From Fomes fomentarius (Eukaryota > Basidiomycota > Agaricomycetes > Polyporales > Polyporaceae), in assembly GCA_022606135.1 (NCBI GenBank), contig JABYQN010000015.1, positions 620,001 through 684,000 of the forward strand: DNA of 64,000 bases, given 5' to 3'. Positions 45,561-57,094 of the stretch are shown one piece after another. Within the stretch, counting starts at the first letter, position 1. Each line of letters begins with the position of its first letter. The notes below the pieces were generated by a model, which saw nothing but the letters and a program-made list of their open reading frames with translations, made no database searches and was not told the DNA's origin. The translations under genes were made by a program, and so were the position numbers.

Positions 45561-47550
45561 CTCGGCGGCTGCATAACCCCTGTAAGCCGGGCAGGTCGCC
45601 TGCGAGAGAGGGAGACAAAGCGAACACGTTAGGAGCACAGACCACACCCACGACGACCACAGGTACAGCCAGCATCTTCAGACTGGCAGATCGCAACAGG
45701 CAGTTATCAGACGACTGTGACTCAGAACGGGGAGATCTGCAGGCGCGTGCAGCCTGAGCGACTGTGGTCCAAGTTGAAGACAAGTGCCAACTTCTCAGCG
45801 GCACTGAACTCCTATCCGAGCTATGACTCGAATAGTGTAGTGCCCTGGATATGTCGCTGAACCTAGAAATCGTCCTCGGCGTCAGTCCTCGTCGTATTGG
45901 TGTCTACATGTGATACTCGTACTCGATATCTTACGCGCTACTGACTCAGCCTCGCCTGTCCTGGCGCCCGTCACATCCTACGATGGACCACAACTTCAAG
46001 CCAAAGGAGATGGCAATTTCAGCGGGTTTCTCGTTTGGCAGTGAGGAACATCCCTGCGTCTAGATAAGGCAAACAAGCGGCCTTCGCGTTTCCTGGAACG
46101 CGCATAGAGAGCGGATGTGTCCGTTGAATAGTATATTGTCCAATGACTAGTATCTACAACGTACATGAGCTCTACGTCCTTGACCCCTCAAGTTGACTGT
46201 GCTGTACAGAAGGAAGGTTGTCAGCCGCTTATGCATATAGTATCACGCACCTCTGTGCAGGGTCGAAGACGTTTCAATACCGGCGCATCCTGTGTGTGGT
46301 AGGTTAGCTTCTGCGACGTGCATGTTCAGTGACAGAAAACTCACCAATGGGAGGCTCAGCCTTGCAATGCGGCGCGCTCGCTCCGCACAGTCCGAGTCAC
46401 CCATCCCCGACAGGTGACTGTACCGGAAAGGCGTTCTCGTCTACCTGTCTCCCTGCGTCCAATCAGTACGGCTTACTGGGAGCGGCAGGAGCCTGAGCGG
46501 TACGCGACGCGAACGTCGGATACCACCAGGTGGGCTTATACACCGACGGGCGGCTGGCCATGATGAACATGCTCGTGGTACTAGAAGGCGGCGATCTGAG
46601 GAAATGTGGGGAGTGCGCAGAAGGTATGAGACGTACGTGATACGAGCACCAGCCATGCCATACGACGTGCGCGATGAGGGGAGGCGGTGATAGGATATGT
46701 GGAACCGTGCACGCCGTGGTATTCGACACCAGCGCCGCAGTGGTATACAGCGGCGCATCGTCTAGGGCCAACCTCTGTTACCCATGTCAGTGGTTACAGA
46801 GAGGGGGGATATCATATTTTCAGAGCTCACCTGAGAGATGAGGATGTCCGCTACAGTCCGTCGTGAATGAACGAGGACAGATGAGGTGCACCGTGTCTTC
46901 ACCCTCTAGCTCTAGCTGTATAGACGTGTGTCTGAGAGCGCAACTCAACTCTAAAAGAGAAGAAAGAGCCTTGCAGAGGGGAGCGGACGTGGTAGTACTG
47001 AAGAGAGAGCAGTCCGTCGACTGCCTCGGGTTTTATACCGAGGAGGCTTGCATCTGTCAGGCAGAAGCTGGCACCAGCCCGCCGGAGGCTGGACTACATG
47101 TCACATCCCAGGCCTCGTCAGCTCTTTGGCGGGCGAACAAGGAAGGGTCCATATTCGGTTCCTCGGTGCTGTGTTCCTCACGTATGCATTTCCCCGCTGA
47201 CGATCTACCTGAAATGATGGGACGATAAACAAGCATTAGTAGTTAGGATCACGGAATGAGAGAATAAGACGTACTATACATACTGGTACGGAGGACAGAT
47301 TGCGGAGCCGGATCTCGTCTCGGCTTATGTGATTGGATGCTTCCGTACATAAGTCTTGACTCGCCTCGGAAGCTCAGGTGCTGCCGCGCGAACTTCAACT
47401 TCAACGAATGGTGTCTAGCATTAGTGTACAAGCGCGCCATCACGGCATGACCTTACCTTGTACCATAGCTCGTCGCTCACGTGGTGCTCACTGCCGGTCG
47501 GCACTCTCGAGGAAGACGTTTGCGCCTGCCTCGCATTTGTCATTTGTGTT
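45561..47550. other. Long gap, one possible minus-strand exon
   Basis: Mostly unrecognised. On the minus strand 46771-46463 is an open stretch (starting LALDDAPLYTT, then a Ser/Pro-rich part and PSVYKPTWWYP), with possible introns around GTACGT...CCTCAG, but no family is recognised and no full gene could be built. A weak similarity of 46060-46110 to 52830-52870 suggests an older duplication. Confidence 0.25.
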
Positions 47551-47831
47551 CTTGTAATGCCACCAGTGGTTCCATTCTCCTACATAGGAGTACTAGGGAA
47601 CGGCAATGTTAACATGTCAAGTTGTGATCAGATGCAACCTCCATCGCGATGTCGATTGTGCTTAATCTACACCTATTGCTTCCACGCCGTGCTCGAGTAG
47701 ATGGAGGGAGAATTCGCGGTGATGAGGCACCCAGACACTATCGTACATGAAACCTAGGCAGCATGCATCAGTATCCTCATCTCGGAGCGAGCAGTGGGAG
47801 TGACCGTACCAATCGACCAAGTATATATATG

Positions 47832-50306
47832 TCACTCATTGCCATCGGTCTTCACGCAACGGTGCATCATGAAAGGAAGGGTGCTCTTGCTTTGATGAAG
47901 GTAGATCGTTCCATCGTTGATGCAGTCGTCCGAGTACTCTATCCCATGCCTATCGATATTGTGAGCAGACCACGGTGAACCGGTGCAGAGCTCACAGAAG
48001 GGACACCTACTTTTCCCTAAGATGCGCCTTCATTTTATCGCCACAGTTGTCCCACTGCACGCATAACGAGCACGCCTATACAGCGCCTGGTGTCATCAGC
48101 AAGAGCGCGCCTTCGGGTTCACAAGCAGCAGCAGAGGTTTCGGCGAGCTCCCAGTGAGGATCATAATGCCTGTGGTAGAAGGAATGGTGCAGCTTTTCGT
48201 CGGAGAAGATATTAGTAAGTGTCAGCGTCGGCAGCGGTGCTGGTATACGCACCGCAGCCTCCCACGAATAAGTCCTAGACATGTGAGGGGGCGGTACTTC
48301 GTTACGTTGAACAAGTCTCGCTCAGAAGGGTCGAGTCCCATGACACACATGATCTGGGACAGGTAAAGGATGGTGGCATCGAGATCGCGCAGGGATAATG
48401 TAAAGGGATACCACCGTTGATCGTGCTCTACCTCCTCTGTCGAGCGCATTGTAGCTAGCGTCGGATAAGGTTCCATGTCCTTGTTGTGCGCTGTTTCGAA
48501 GTCAGAAGAGTGGTATCGGGCATGCGCGCAGGGATGGCCGAGTATTGCGGGATAGCGATGCGGCCGTGATTGAGAGTGTCGAGCGAACTTGCAACCCGTG
48601 CATGGGAAAATCGCAATGCTAAGGCCGAGGATATCCACATCATCGGGAGGCGGCTTTGGCAGACGCGCAATGACCGCTTCAGTCAGTTCTTTCTTGCGCT
48701 CCTGCTCCCAGCGGGCGGCGAGTTCGGGAACGACACGGGCAAAGTCCTCTTGGGTGACGGTCTGGTCTGCCGGCACGTCGGCGATAGCCCTACACTCGTC
48801 CATCAATGCAAGGTCAACGGAGTCAGGATGATAATCCATATGTGCCGTCCGAGGAAGCTGGACGTAATGGGCCAGTATCGCAGCCTGAAGCGCAGCGAAG
48901 CGTGGACAAAAGACTCCTGTGCGTTCCTTCACGAGTCTCTTATGCCGGTATAGCTGCAACATAGGATAGATGGCCTTGAACACCTTCTCCCAGGCTAGAA
49001 GAACGAGCGTTGAGTAATGGCGGGAAGAATCACAACATATGTACGAGATGACTTGCATTTTGGTGTCAACCTGGACGGTTGTCGTACGACTTGCAATGCT
49101 TCCATTTTCACGATATCAATACCGTGATATTGAATTAGCTCAACTTCTTGATCCCATCCCCGTTCATTGAGACGCGTCACGATCCTGTACGATAGAGTAA
49201 GTGAGGGACCTTCGCAATGTGTAGCTGCTCACTCTGTGAAGTGTTCGCAACGCTTGGCTTCGAGACGGTCAGCCCATTCTGTCCGCCGTTTATCGTGCCA
49301 GTCTTTGCAGGCTTTTATATACTAGTACTAAAATTAGCTTCAGGGAGGGGCTCGCAGCTGCGGATATCATGCTCACTGGTAGCTTAGGTGCTATATACGC
49401 CTTCTGCCTCCCAATGACCTGTGACCTAGCCTCGTCTGTGATTGGCTTCGCCAGTTGGTCGAGTGCTTGTATGAAGGAGTCGACATGGGTTTTGCGGAGT
49501 CGAAACACTATACCGGTGTTGTGATGGTAGTAGCGTCTACCCCACGTGTTATTATGTAGGATGATACGGAGGGGGAAGTATGACTCACTCCGCCTGGCCC
49601 TCAATCGCTCCAAACAGATTCAAGAGCGCGCTAGGAGTGGTGAGTGCCTTATGTTGAATTTGTCGATCAACATTCCGCATCTTGTCTCGGGCTTCGTTGT
49701 ATGTGTACGACCTCCATGTGGCATGCGATTAGCTGAGATTGACGAGTAAACATAACAACAACAACTCACAGCGCGATGACACACTTTGGACAATACCGTG
49801 CGAACCAAGCCCACATCACCTTCCACACACCGGGCCTTCCACAGTTCTGCACACACGAATCATGAATCACGATGATGGGTATCTGTGACACGGATGGTAT
49901 GTACCTGACAATAAGTGCTGAACAAGAGGTTTAAGAATGCAGATTCGCTCATGAATGGTGGACACGGCGGGAGGTTCCCCGCATTCTCACCTGCGGCACG
50001 CCAGAGTGGCTCGTTGGAACGGTGGAGGAAGAAAGCGCGGAATTGTCTGCATGTACGCGCGAGAACGAGTAGATCTCGGGGATCAAGGTAAGAGTACACC
50101 TGGTATGTATCAATTGGCATTCAATTGAGCGCATAACTAGGGAGACTTCGGGGATGTACTTTGAGCTGAATCTCAACCGCCAAATGCGGGAGTTCTTGTA
50201 GGCTGCCTCTCCACCTCCATGACCTCAGCGCTCCGAGTCGCTGTGCACTATTCATAGTTGAGTAATCAATGCTCATGGGGTCTGGCGGTGCGCTGCGAGA
50301 CGACAT
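47832..50306 (-). CDS. F-box protein copy F (C-terminal frame disturbed)
   Basis: Same ten-exon plan: exon 1 50306-50160, exon 2 50099-49905, exon 8 48994-48253, TGA 47834-47832. Exons 1-7 appear open. The intron after exon 7 starts GCAAGT, a GC-AG intron. Exon 8 keeps CTGC and HPCAH, but about 60 bp encoding the CPARLRCTWC motif is deleted, and the exon length (742) no longer fits the frame of exon 9. The predicted protein then ends at a stop soon after 48225. Exons 9-10 are degraded. From 48621 upward this copy is almost identical to copy G. It may make a shortened F-box protein or be a pseudogene. Confidence 0.65.
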
Positions 50307-51750
50307 CACCGTCGGCAACGCGTTAAACTTGAAAGGAACAACTTGAACAAGTTAGGGGCTCGTACTCAGGAGTCTGGTTGACTCCAGTGATAGAGTCACA
50401 CTTGTGATCCAGCGTGTCTCGACGCACCAGTCAACTGTCATGGTGATATTAATCACGCGTCCAAGGCGCCAGACTAGTGCCCTCCGAGAAAGACATCGAC
50501 GCATTCTTCCGGATCACATACATCTCCGACATTCAACCTCTCCCTGCAAGCCCTCAAGTTCATCCTACATACATCCACTGTTCCCTCTCGCCGAACCCCG
50601 CTGTCTCTGCTTCTTCGTCGAAGGCAATCACGTCTGCTCCGAGGCAGCGTCCGAGTCCGCACGCTTAATGCTTCACTTACACTTACCTGGCACAGCAACG
50701 AAATATCTATCTCGCTACCTCCTTGAACATCTAGGTGTCTTCCTGGAATGACATTGATGGCTATCATGCAACACGGCTCGCTCACAATAGAATATCACAC
50801 TGATCGAGTCATGAGTCGAATAGACGACTCGGACTTCGGATTGACATTCATATGTTTATGACTGCTATGTTGTCCAGACGCCAGGTCTAGACTACCGGCG
50901 TACGTGTACATGCACATATGGATGTCGTCAAACGACAGGGAGGAAGGATTGCCCAGCAACCATCAGGCCGAGGCCGATCCTCGCGGCATGACCAGTCTCG
51001 CCAGACTGAGTGAACGCTTTCCGTCCCTGCGGCGCTCCAGGCGTGCGGCGGAACGAGGAGGACTCGACGTTCAGCTCCAGATGCCATGGGCTCACGATCG
51101 CGTCTTCCTCGAGCGCGAAGAGTCTGGCGATACCCTGCTCGGACGCTTTGCGGGCGGCCGAGGTCCGCGAGCGGCGGTGCGGGAAGCAGGGGCGGTCGAA
51201 GTCCGGAGGAGTGGGGAGCATGCTCGGTGAAGGCGCTTCCGACACCATCTTCCTCGGACTCTGACTGTGGTGGGGGTGACCGAAGTCGGGAGTAGGGAGC
51301 ATGCTCGGTGATGGCGCCTCGAAGATCTTCACCCGTGAACTGTGGTCGGGGAAGTAGGGGCGGCCGAAGTAAGGAGTGGGGAGCATGCTCGGCGATGGTG
51401 CTTCGACGATCTTCCTCCAGGGTTGATCGTTGGCGGAGGCAGCCAGTGGCTCCGGTATCGTAGCCGAGGTATGGGTGGTAGAAGGAATGATAGAGTGATC
51501 TTCGATGCACGGTGTCAGCACATGCAATTTTGCATACACACAAGATATGAACTTACTGGGAGAGTGAACGCGAACCTCGAGAGGAACCAACGTCGCCGCC
51601 GGGGCGCGTAGCTTCCGTTGCGTCACGGTGGAAGGGAGCCCGTGTCCAAGCGACTCACGGAGTCTGCACTGCAGCTGGAGCTTGTTCGGACAGTGATTGG
51701 GCGGGAAGGCACCCTTGGTGCTCGACGTCGACGAACCGGTCGTCGTGAAG
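48621..51750. repeat. Near-identical direct duplication (partner 60872-64000)
   Basis: Comparing the two segments by eye over about 3.13 kb I found only four differences: three single-base changes and one 1-bp deletion. The duplication continues past the window end on the right. To the left, 47550-48620 and 59730-60871 are also homologous but clearly more divergent, with an abrupt change at 48621/60872 inside exon 8 of the F-box gene. Confidence 0.9.
50307..50927. other. Gap between F-box copy F and repeat-peptide copy 2
   Basis: Contains the 5' flank of copy F with an ATCACGCGT word at 50452-50460, then sequence resembling the 3' flank at 44010-44229. Both strands have open stretches of about 100 codons (50404-50785), but they overlap and have no motif support. 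Confidence 0.35.
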
Positions 51751-51809
51751 GCCGAGCTGGCCAGGTTCGACGCCTTGCGGGCAAAGGTAGACGTGGTGGT
51801 AGCGGCCAT
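50928..51809 (-). CDS. Hypothetical protein with three 28-residue repeats, copy 2
   Basis: Paralogue of 44230-45111: the same N-terminus, intron position after VHSP, three EAPSPSMLPTP units and tail. Substitutions are spread over the protein but the frame is kept at 293 codons unspliced, which suggests selection. It lies about 620 bp upstream of F-box copy F on the same strand, and this pair is repeated as a unit with copy G. Confidence 0.6.
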   Translation of the reverse strand: MAATTTSTFARKASNLASSAFTTTGSSTSSTKGAFPPNHCPNKLQLQCRLRESLGHGLPSTVTQRKLRAPAATLVPLEVRVHSPSKFISCVYAKLHVLTPCIEDHSIIPSTTHTSATIPEPLAASANDQPWRKIVEAPSPSMLPTPYFGRPYFPDHSSRVKIFEAPSPSMLPTPDFGHPHHSQSPRKMVSEAPSPSMLPTPPDFDRPCFPHRRSRTSAARKASEQGIARLFALEEDAIVSPWHLELNVESSSFRRTPGAPQGRKAFTQSGETGHAARIGLGLMVAGQSFLPVV

Positions 51810-51887
51810 GGTAGGGTTCGCGACTACTGAGTAGGGTGGATTGAGGAGTGTTTGCGTTAGTGGGGAGTCGGGCGGTATGGAGGCCTC

Positions 51888-51895
51888 CTTATATA
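51888..51895 (-). promoter_or_regulatory. TATA box of repeat-peptide gene copy 2
   Basis: TATATAAG on the minus strand about 80 bp upstream of the ATG at 51809, same spacing as at 45192. Confidence 0.55.
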
Positions 51896-52310
51896 CTGTT
51901 GGCCTCGCATTAGGGGTGGTCTAGACCCTTGGAAAGACATCGGATGAAGAGTGCTTACGAGTCCACATAGGGGAACGGTCTGAATCACGATGAAGATGTC
52001 ACGGAACAGTCATGAGTGGTAGGGCGGACATACCATAATTGGGAGTCACGGCCAGAATGACAATGTTAGATCTTGAATCGGCCTGGGGTCTAAAGGTGTT
52101 AAACCATATAGCTCAGGGTCTAGAACAATTCTTTTAGTTGAATTCGAAACCAGTTCAATAGGTCGTATATGGATGAGGTGACGGATCGTGCCGTCGGGCA
52201 TTTCCTTCAATGGCCTATCCATTCTGTGAATAGTCGGCTAGCACTTGAAGTTGTTGGCGTGTTCGAGTCTCTCGGCAGCTGCATAGCCCCTCTACGCGCA
52301 GGTTCTCGAA

Positions 52311-54118
52311 CCAGTGGCAAGATCTGCAAAGCCATTTCCCGACCAGCAGCCTCAGTCCTCCCATAAATGAGTGTAGTAGATATCTGTGGACGGTAGGGCC
52401 TACAGCTGAGCTGGGGCATAGGGGATTGACAAAGGAGTCGAATCCTCCATATACTTATTTGTCGGACAAGTACTTACCACTGGACATAGTTACGTTGTGT
52501 CGTGACAGAGCTAGCATCGCGCTGGCTGCTACCATGTTCGGTGAAGCTCGGAAGAGTTTCCCATTAGGTGAGGTCTTATTGCATAGAGTCGAGCTTGGAG
52601 TTCGGGGGAAGAACAAAGGCAAGCCAGTGAGAACATCAGAGCCACGGTCGACGAGCCGTGACCAGCGTGACACTCCGCATCACGGGTCAGTACAGCCAGC
52701 CTCTTCAGACAGCGAGAGAGGTCGCCCGCAGATCAAATGATCGGAATATCTGGCGCGTGGCTATGGTTCAACTGAATGCCAAAGCAGGCAAGAAAGACTG
52801 AACTTGCTACCTAAAAGTGAACGTGAGAGGGATCGCAGGGACCTCTGCGTTTCTGGGAGCGCGCATGAAGAGGGAATGTCACGTCACGTCTGTTCAGTAG
52901 GGTGGGGCTCGACAAGAAACCGTACCACCAGCTCAACAAAGTTCTCGAGCGCCTTCGGGCAGAGACGGACGGACGGGTCGGGGGTGTCCCGCACGCAGCT
53001 GTCTTCTTCCTGTCGTCCCAATGAACAAGTACCATTCAACAGCAATGGCGAGTCGCGACCCAGCCCCGCCGGGTATCAAATATGAGGAACAGAGAGCACG
53101 CCCCCGGCCACAGCAGTACTAGTTTGATTCGTAACCGTGAGCTGGATGCCCCTGTTCTCCTTCGCCCACGGAACGAGCGCATAGGCGTGTATCAGTGTAA
53201 GCGCTTTCCGGAACTCGCGTTTCGCATGCGAGGCTGTTGCGGTGAGGACTGATACGGACTCGGCGAGGGCGCAGAGGGAGGAGAGTGCTTCGCCTGAGTC
53301 GACTACATGACCAAAGGTGATCTTGTGTACGGAGCTAGCATTGAGAGCGTTGAAACCGCTGACACTGCGCTGATAGGATCTGCTGCCATGCTTGGTGAGG
53401 CTCAGAAGAGTTTCCAGCTAGCTGATTACACGCAAGGGACGCGTCTGCTCCGTCGTGACTCTCGACGCGCCAGTCACAACAACTCACGCATTAGTCACGC
53501 GTCACCACTGCGAGTGTGACGTGTCCAGTTTGAGTTGGCCGCACAACTTGAACCAGTGGCACACGCCTGCACGATCAGTCAGAAAGATGCCCGACTTCGA
53601 GTCGACTCCGAGTCCAGACGTTCACACTCGAGTACTGACAGGGTTCGTATGTGCGACATTGCGGAGGTGGGGCCGGAAACACCCCGCCTTGTCACCTTGT
53701 CGCTCCTCTGTGTGTACTCTTTGGGAATCTGGAGACCGCCAGACTATGTACATGGCTCAACTTGAAGAAGAGACTGATTCGGAGGACATGCGTGAGTAAA
53801 TCCTTCTTGACCTTCCCCGATCGTCTTGAAGTACAACACGTACTTCACACCTCGATGAAAAGTTGAGCTCGGGAGATGGCATGCAGGAGTCACCGACGAG
53901 CGGTCAGTATCGCAAGGGTCAGCAGAACCAGGAACGTACCATGGGTCAGGTAAAGATGAGTCTCCTATCTCGTCTGCCTCGATGCACAACATCCCTAACA
54001 AGGCCGGCGTTACCCGGCTCGCATTGTCCTCACTCACGGCCACCCAGCGCTTGTGGTCTGTCGCATAACTCATTCCAAACCTCCACTTCCATACGCGTTC
54101 ATACTCAGAAACCATATA
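52311..54118. other. Long gap between duplicated segment and FunK1 gene
   Basis: No gene is supported. Two stretches resemble each other (52510-52565 and 53360-53415, both containing CCATG.T.GGTGA.GCTC and AAGAGTTTCC), suggesting an old internal repeat. A GTCACGCGT word is at 53494-53502. The last about 200 bases are the FunK1 5' region. Confidence 0.3.
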
Positions 54119-57042
54119 ATGTCTATCTCAACACGATACACGGGCACATCTTCCTGCCTGGCTGCAGGTATGGCTACCCGCGCCAGCATGCGCTTCCAGT
54201 GCTCATCCAGCCAAGCTCACACTCGTGCAGGAGTCAACCAGGACAGCAAGGTCGTCTTCGATGCATGGCGCGAAGAGTTCAAAGGCAGGATCCACATCTA
54301 CAACCACTCCGCCGAAAGCTACCTTGACACTTTTGTTCCCTGCTCTACGCCTTATATACGCTCGCAACACACGATTTCAAGAGGGCCGTTCAGCTCCTAT
54401 CTACCGATAAAGGGCCATGAGAAGGAGTCGTACCGTGGAGTGGTGCGCTAGTTATTCTTCTATCGTGTCATTGCCGCCATAACCCTTCTCTTAAGGTTGG
54501 GGGCCTGACCAAGCTTGTCTCTTCCTTTGAGGACGATTGCAAGCTCACTTTCCATGCTACCCATGGCTGCATGATGTCTTTCCCTTTCGATGCCTTCGCC
54601 GAAAATCACCACAAATCCGCCCCTGATATCGCTGTCTCATTCCCCGGCGACACACCTTCTCTTGATGATATTGAGAGTGCTCAGTGGCAACGCATCTCGA
54701 CAATCTTGGAGGTTAAAACCACGTCCGCCAAGGATCCGTTCGCCACTGGCAAGAAGGGCAATAAACATCAACGCACAGCAATTCAACTAGCCCGTAACGC
54801 ACGCAATCTGCTTCTAGCGCATGGGTCTCTTGCGGTCATTGTGCTGGGCATCTACGGCACCACCGCTCGAATTGCACGTTTCGACCATACCTCTGCTGTC
54901 GTCTCGCAGCCTTTCAACATCAAGAAACAGCCCCACCTCCTTCAGAGGTTCTTCTGGCATTTCACTCATCCCTGTGTTGGCAACTCTGTCGTTGGCTGTG
55001 ATCCGACTTGCCGGAAGTTGTCAGTCGACGACGAAGAATGGGTGAAATCGCAGCTCCGTCGTTCAGGGATGGAAGATAGCGACGTCGATACTCGCACCGC
55101 GGAGATTGCCAAAGGTCGGAGAGTCGAAGTGTACAACGAGCTTGATGGGTCGACGACGCCTTATCTTCTGTATCAGCTCATCGATGTCAACGCGTGGCTC
55201 TTTTCGCGTGCTACCACTGTCTGGCGGGCGCTCGAAAATACTCGCATTCTGGACCCTGACGGGGACGGGACTCTGATTGACAACCCCGATAATACCGACA
55301 AGACTGTGAGCACGGTGATCTTTAAGGAGGCATGGCGACAGCTTGTTCGCATCTCCGAAGTGCGGCTCTACGAGCGCATGACACAAGCTTTTACTCAGGA
55401 GGACGATTGGGTCGGACTTCCGAGGTTCATAGGAGGAGGGGACCAAGGCGTGCGAGAAGTCAGGAGCTGGATGAAGTCCTCCCCGAACCTCAGTGTTCTG
55501 GAAGGAAAGCAGAGCTTACGGCTGCAATCCACTGATGCGTCATCCGCCTCCAGTTCTACTGACACCATTCTGTCCTCCTCTCAGACGACTGAGGAAGCAG
55601 AAGGGCCATTCCCGCTACCTTATCCTCAACACCAGACGTTCTCTTGGGCTATTGGGTTGGGGAAGGACTACACATCTCGAGAGCGGAGCCAGATGCGCAT
55701 GGTAGTTGCCGATGTAGGACGCCCTCTCAACGAGTCCGAGAGCACTTTTCAGGTTGTATTGGCAATCATGATGGCGATTGAGGGTGAGCATTTCTATCCT
55801 TCAATACTTCGCGTCATCATTGTACTGACCTCGCGGCAGGACATAAATCCGCATGGGAGATCTCAGGCATCCTTCATCGTGACATCAGTCTCGGGAACAT
55901 CCTAGTCGCAGAGGATTCCATGCGTGGCGGATTCCTCCATGACTTCGACTATAGCTCCATGACGGAGGTGATACCCGGGAGGCAATCCGACCCAGTCAGT
56001 GCTGCTCTCTTCGAAGTGATGAAACTAGACGACCATCGAAAAGAGCGGACGGTAAGCGGGTATCTCTCCGATTCACGGTGCCCCTTTACTGATTTGGTGG
56101 TTACGTTAGGGAACTTTCTACTACATGGCGGTAGCGATCCTTGGCAGCTACGAACCGATAATCCATGATGTCCACCATGACCTCGAGTCAGCCTACTGGG
56201 TTCTCCTCTGGCTCGTATTACGACACACGGAACATAATCTTGGACAGGAGGTGTGCAAGGATGTCTTTATTGTCGGCAACGACCACTCGGCCGCTGCAGC
56301 GAAGTTATACTGGATCTTTTGTCAAGCCCGGAATCTGGTCGTGGAGGGCAATCAGCCCCTCACGACTCTCCTCCTAGAATTTGTGTCTCTTATATCGCGT
56401 TCGGCCCGCCACACAAATCCCTCAGAGATCCTGAACCATAAATCTGTCCTCGATATCTTCCGGAAGGCCATCGCTCAGGAGAAGAACTGGCCGAAGGACG
56501 ACTTCGTAAAATGCACACTAATCGACAGGCAGGTGGGCCCTGCCGTTGCCGGAGCGACAGGAACGACAGGACTTGGCGACGACTCAGGTCTCGATGTTGA
56601 TGTACTACCCATCGAAGAGGAAGATGACGATGACGACGTTGACGATCCCGAAGAGGATGGAACGTCCAAGGACGAAATCGAAGCAGCCGGTCTTCAAGAA
56701 GCATTGGAAGCACTCGAAGTAGAAGTAGCACTCGGACGCGGCGACGATCAGCACCAAGAGAATGAGGCCAGAGCTCCTCATGCACAGGCTCGTTCCCCTC
56801 CGGCTGCTACCCCTGGAGATGGCCCACGCACTCGTGCGCAAACCAAGCGCAAAGCCGCGGATCCCGCAGAGCCGGCGAGTGTCCCACAAGCTGGGCCCTC
56901 CCACAGCGGGGGATCGTCGAAGAGGCGGAAACTGAACGCCAATGCCCCTCCTCGCCGTCCTCCCACTCGCGTGCAGCCTAAGCGACGAGGGTCGAGGAAT
57001 GGTAGTCGAGGGAAACGGGGTGGCCTAAACAAGAAGACGTAA
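54119..57042 (+). CDS. Fungal-type protein kinase (FunK1 family)
   Basis: Exons 54119-54442, 54496-55783, 55840-56051, 56110-57042; total 2757 nt, 918 aa. All three introns are GT-AG and 53-58 bp. The kinase core shows a catalytic loop in exon 3 (SGILHRDISLGNIL), a DFD instead of the usual DFG (FLHDFDYSS) and an activation-segment RTGTFYYMA across the third intron, followed by HHDLESAYWVLLW. This set is typical of FunK1 kinases, which are expanded in mushrooms and of unknown substrate. The first half carries the N-terminal FunK1 part (IHIYNHSAESYLDTFVP, ILEVKTT). The tail has an acidic run and a Lys/Arg-rich end resembling a nuclear localisation signal. The start at 54119 is uncertain; 54170 is an in-frame alternative. 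A transposon begins 52 bp after the stop. Confidence 0.8.
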
Positions 57043-57094
57043 TGGGCAGGTTTCTCTACTAGTGTTTGGATGTCCGAAGCGCACTCATCTGCAT

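Noticed and set aside
50404..50785. Overlapping open stretches on both strands between copy F and the repeat-peptide gene (duplicated at 62654-63035)
   Set aside because: Their conservation is fully explained by the recent duplication; neither has recognisable features or a diverged homologue.
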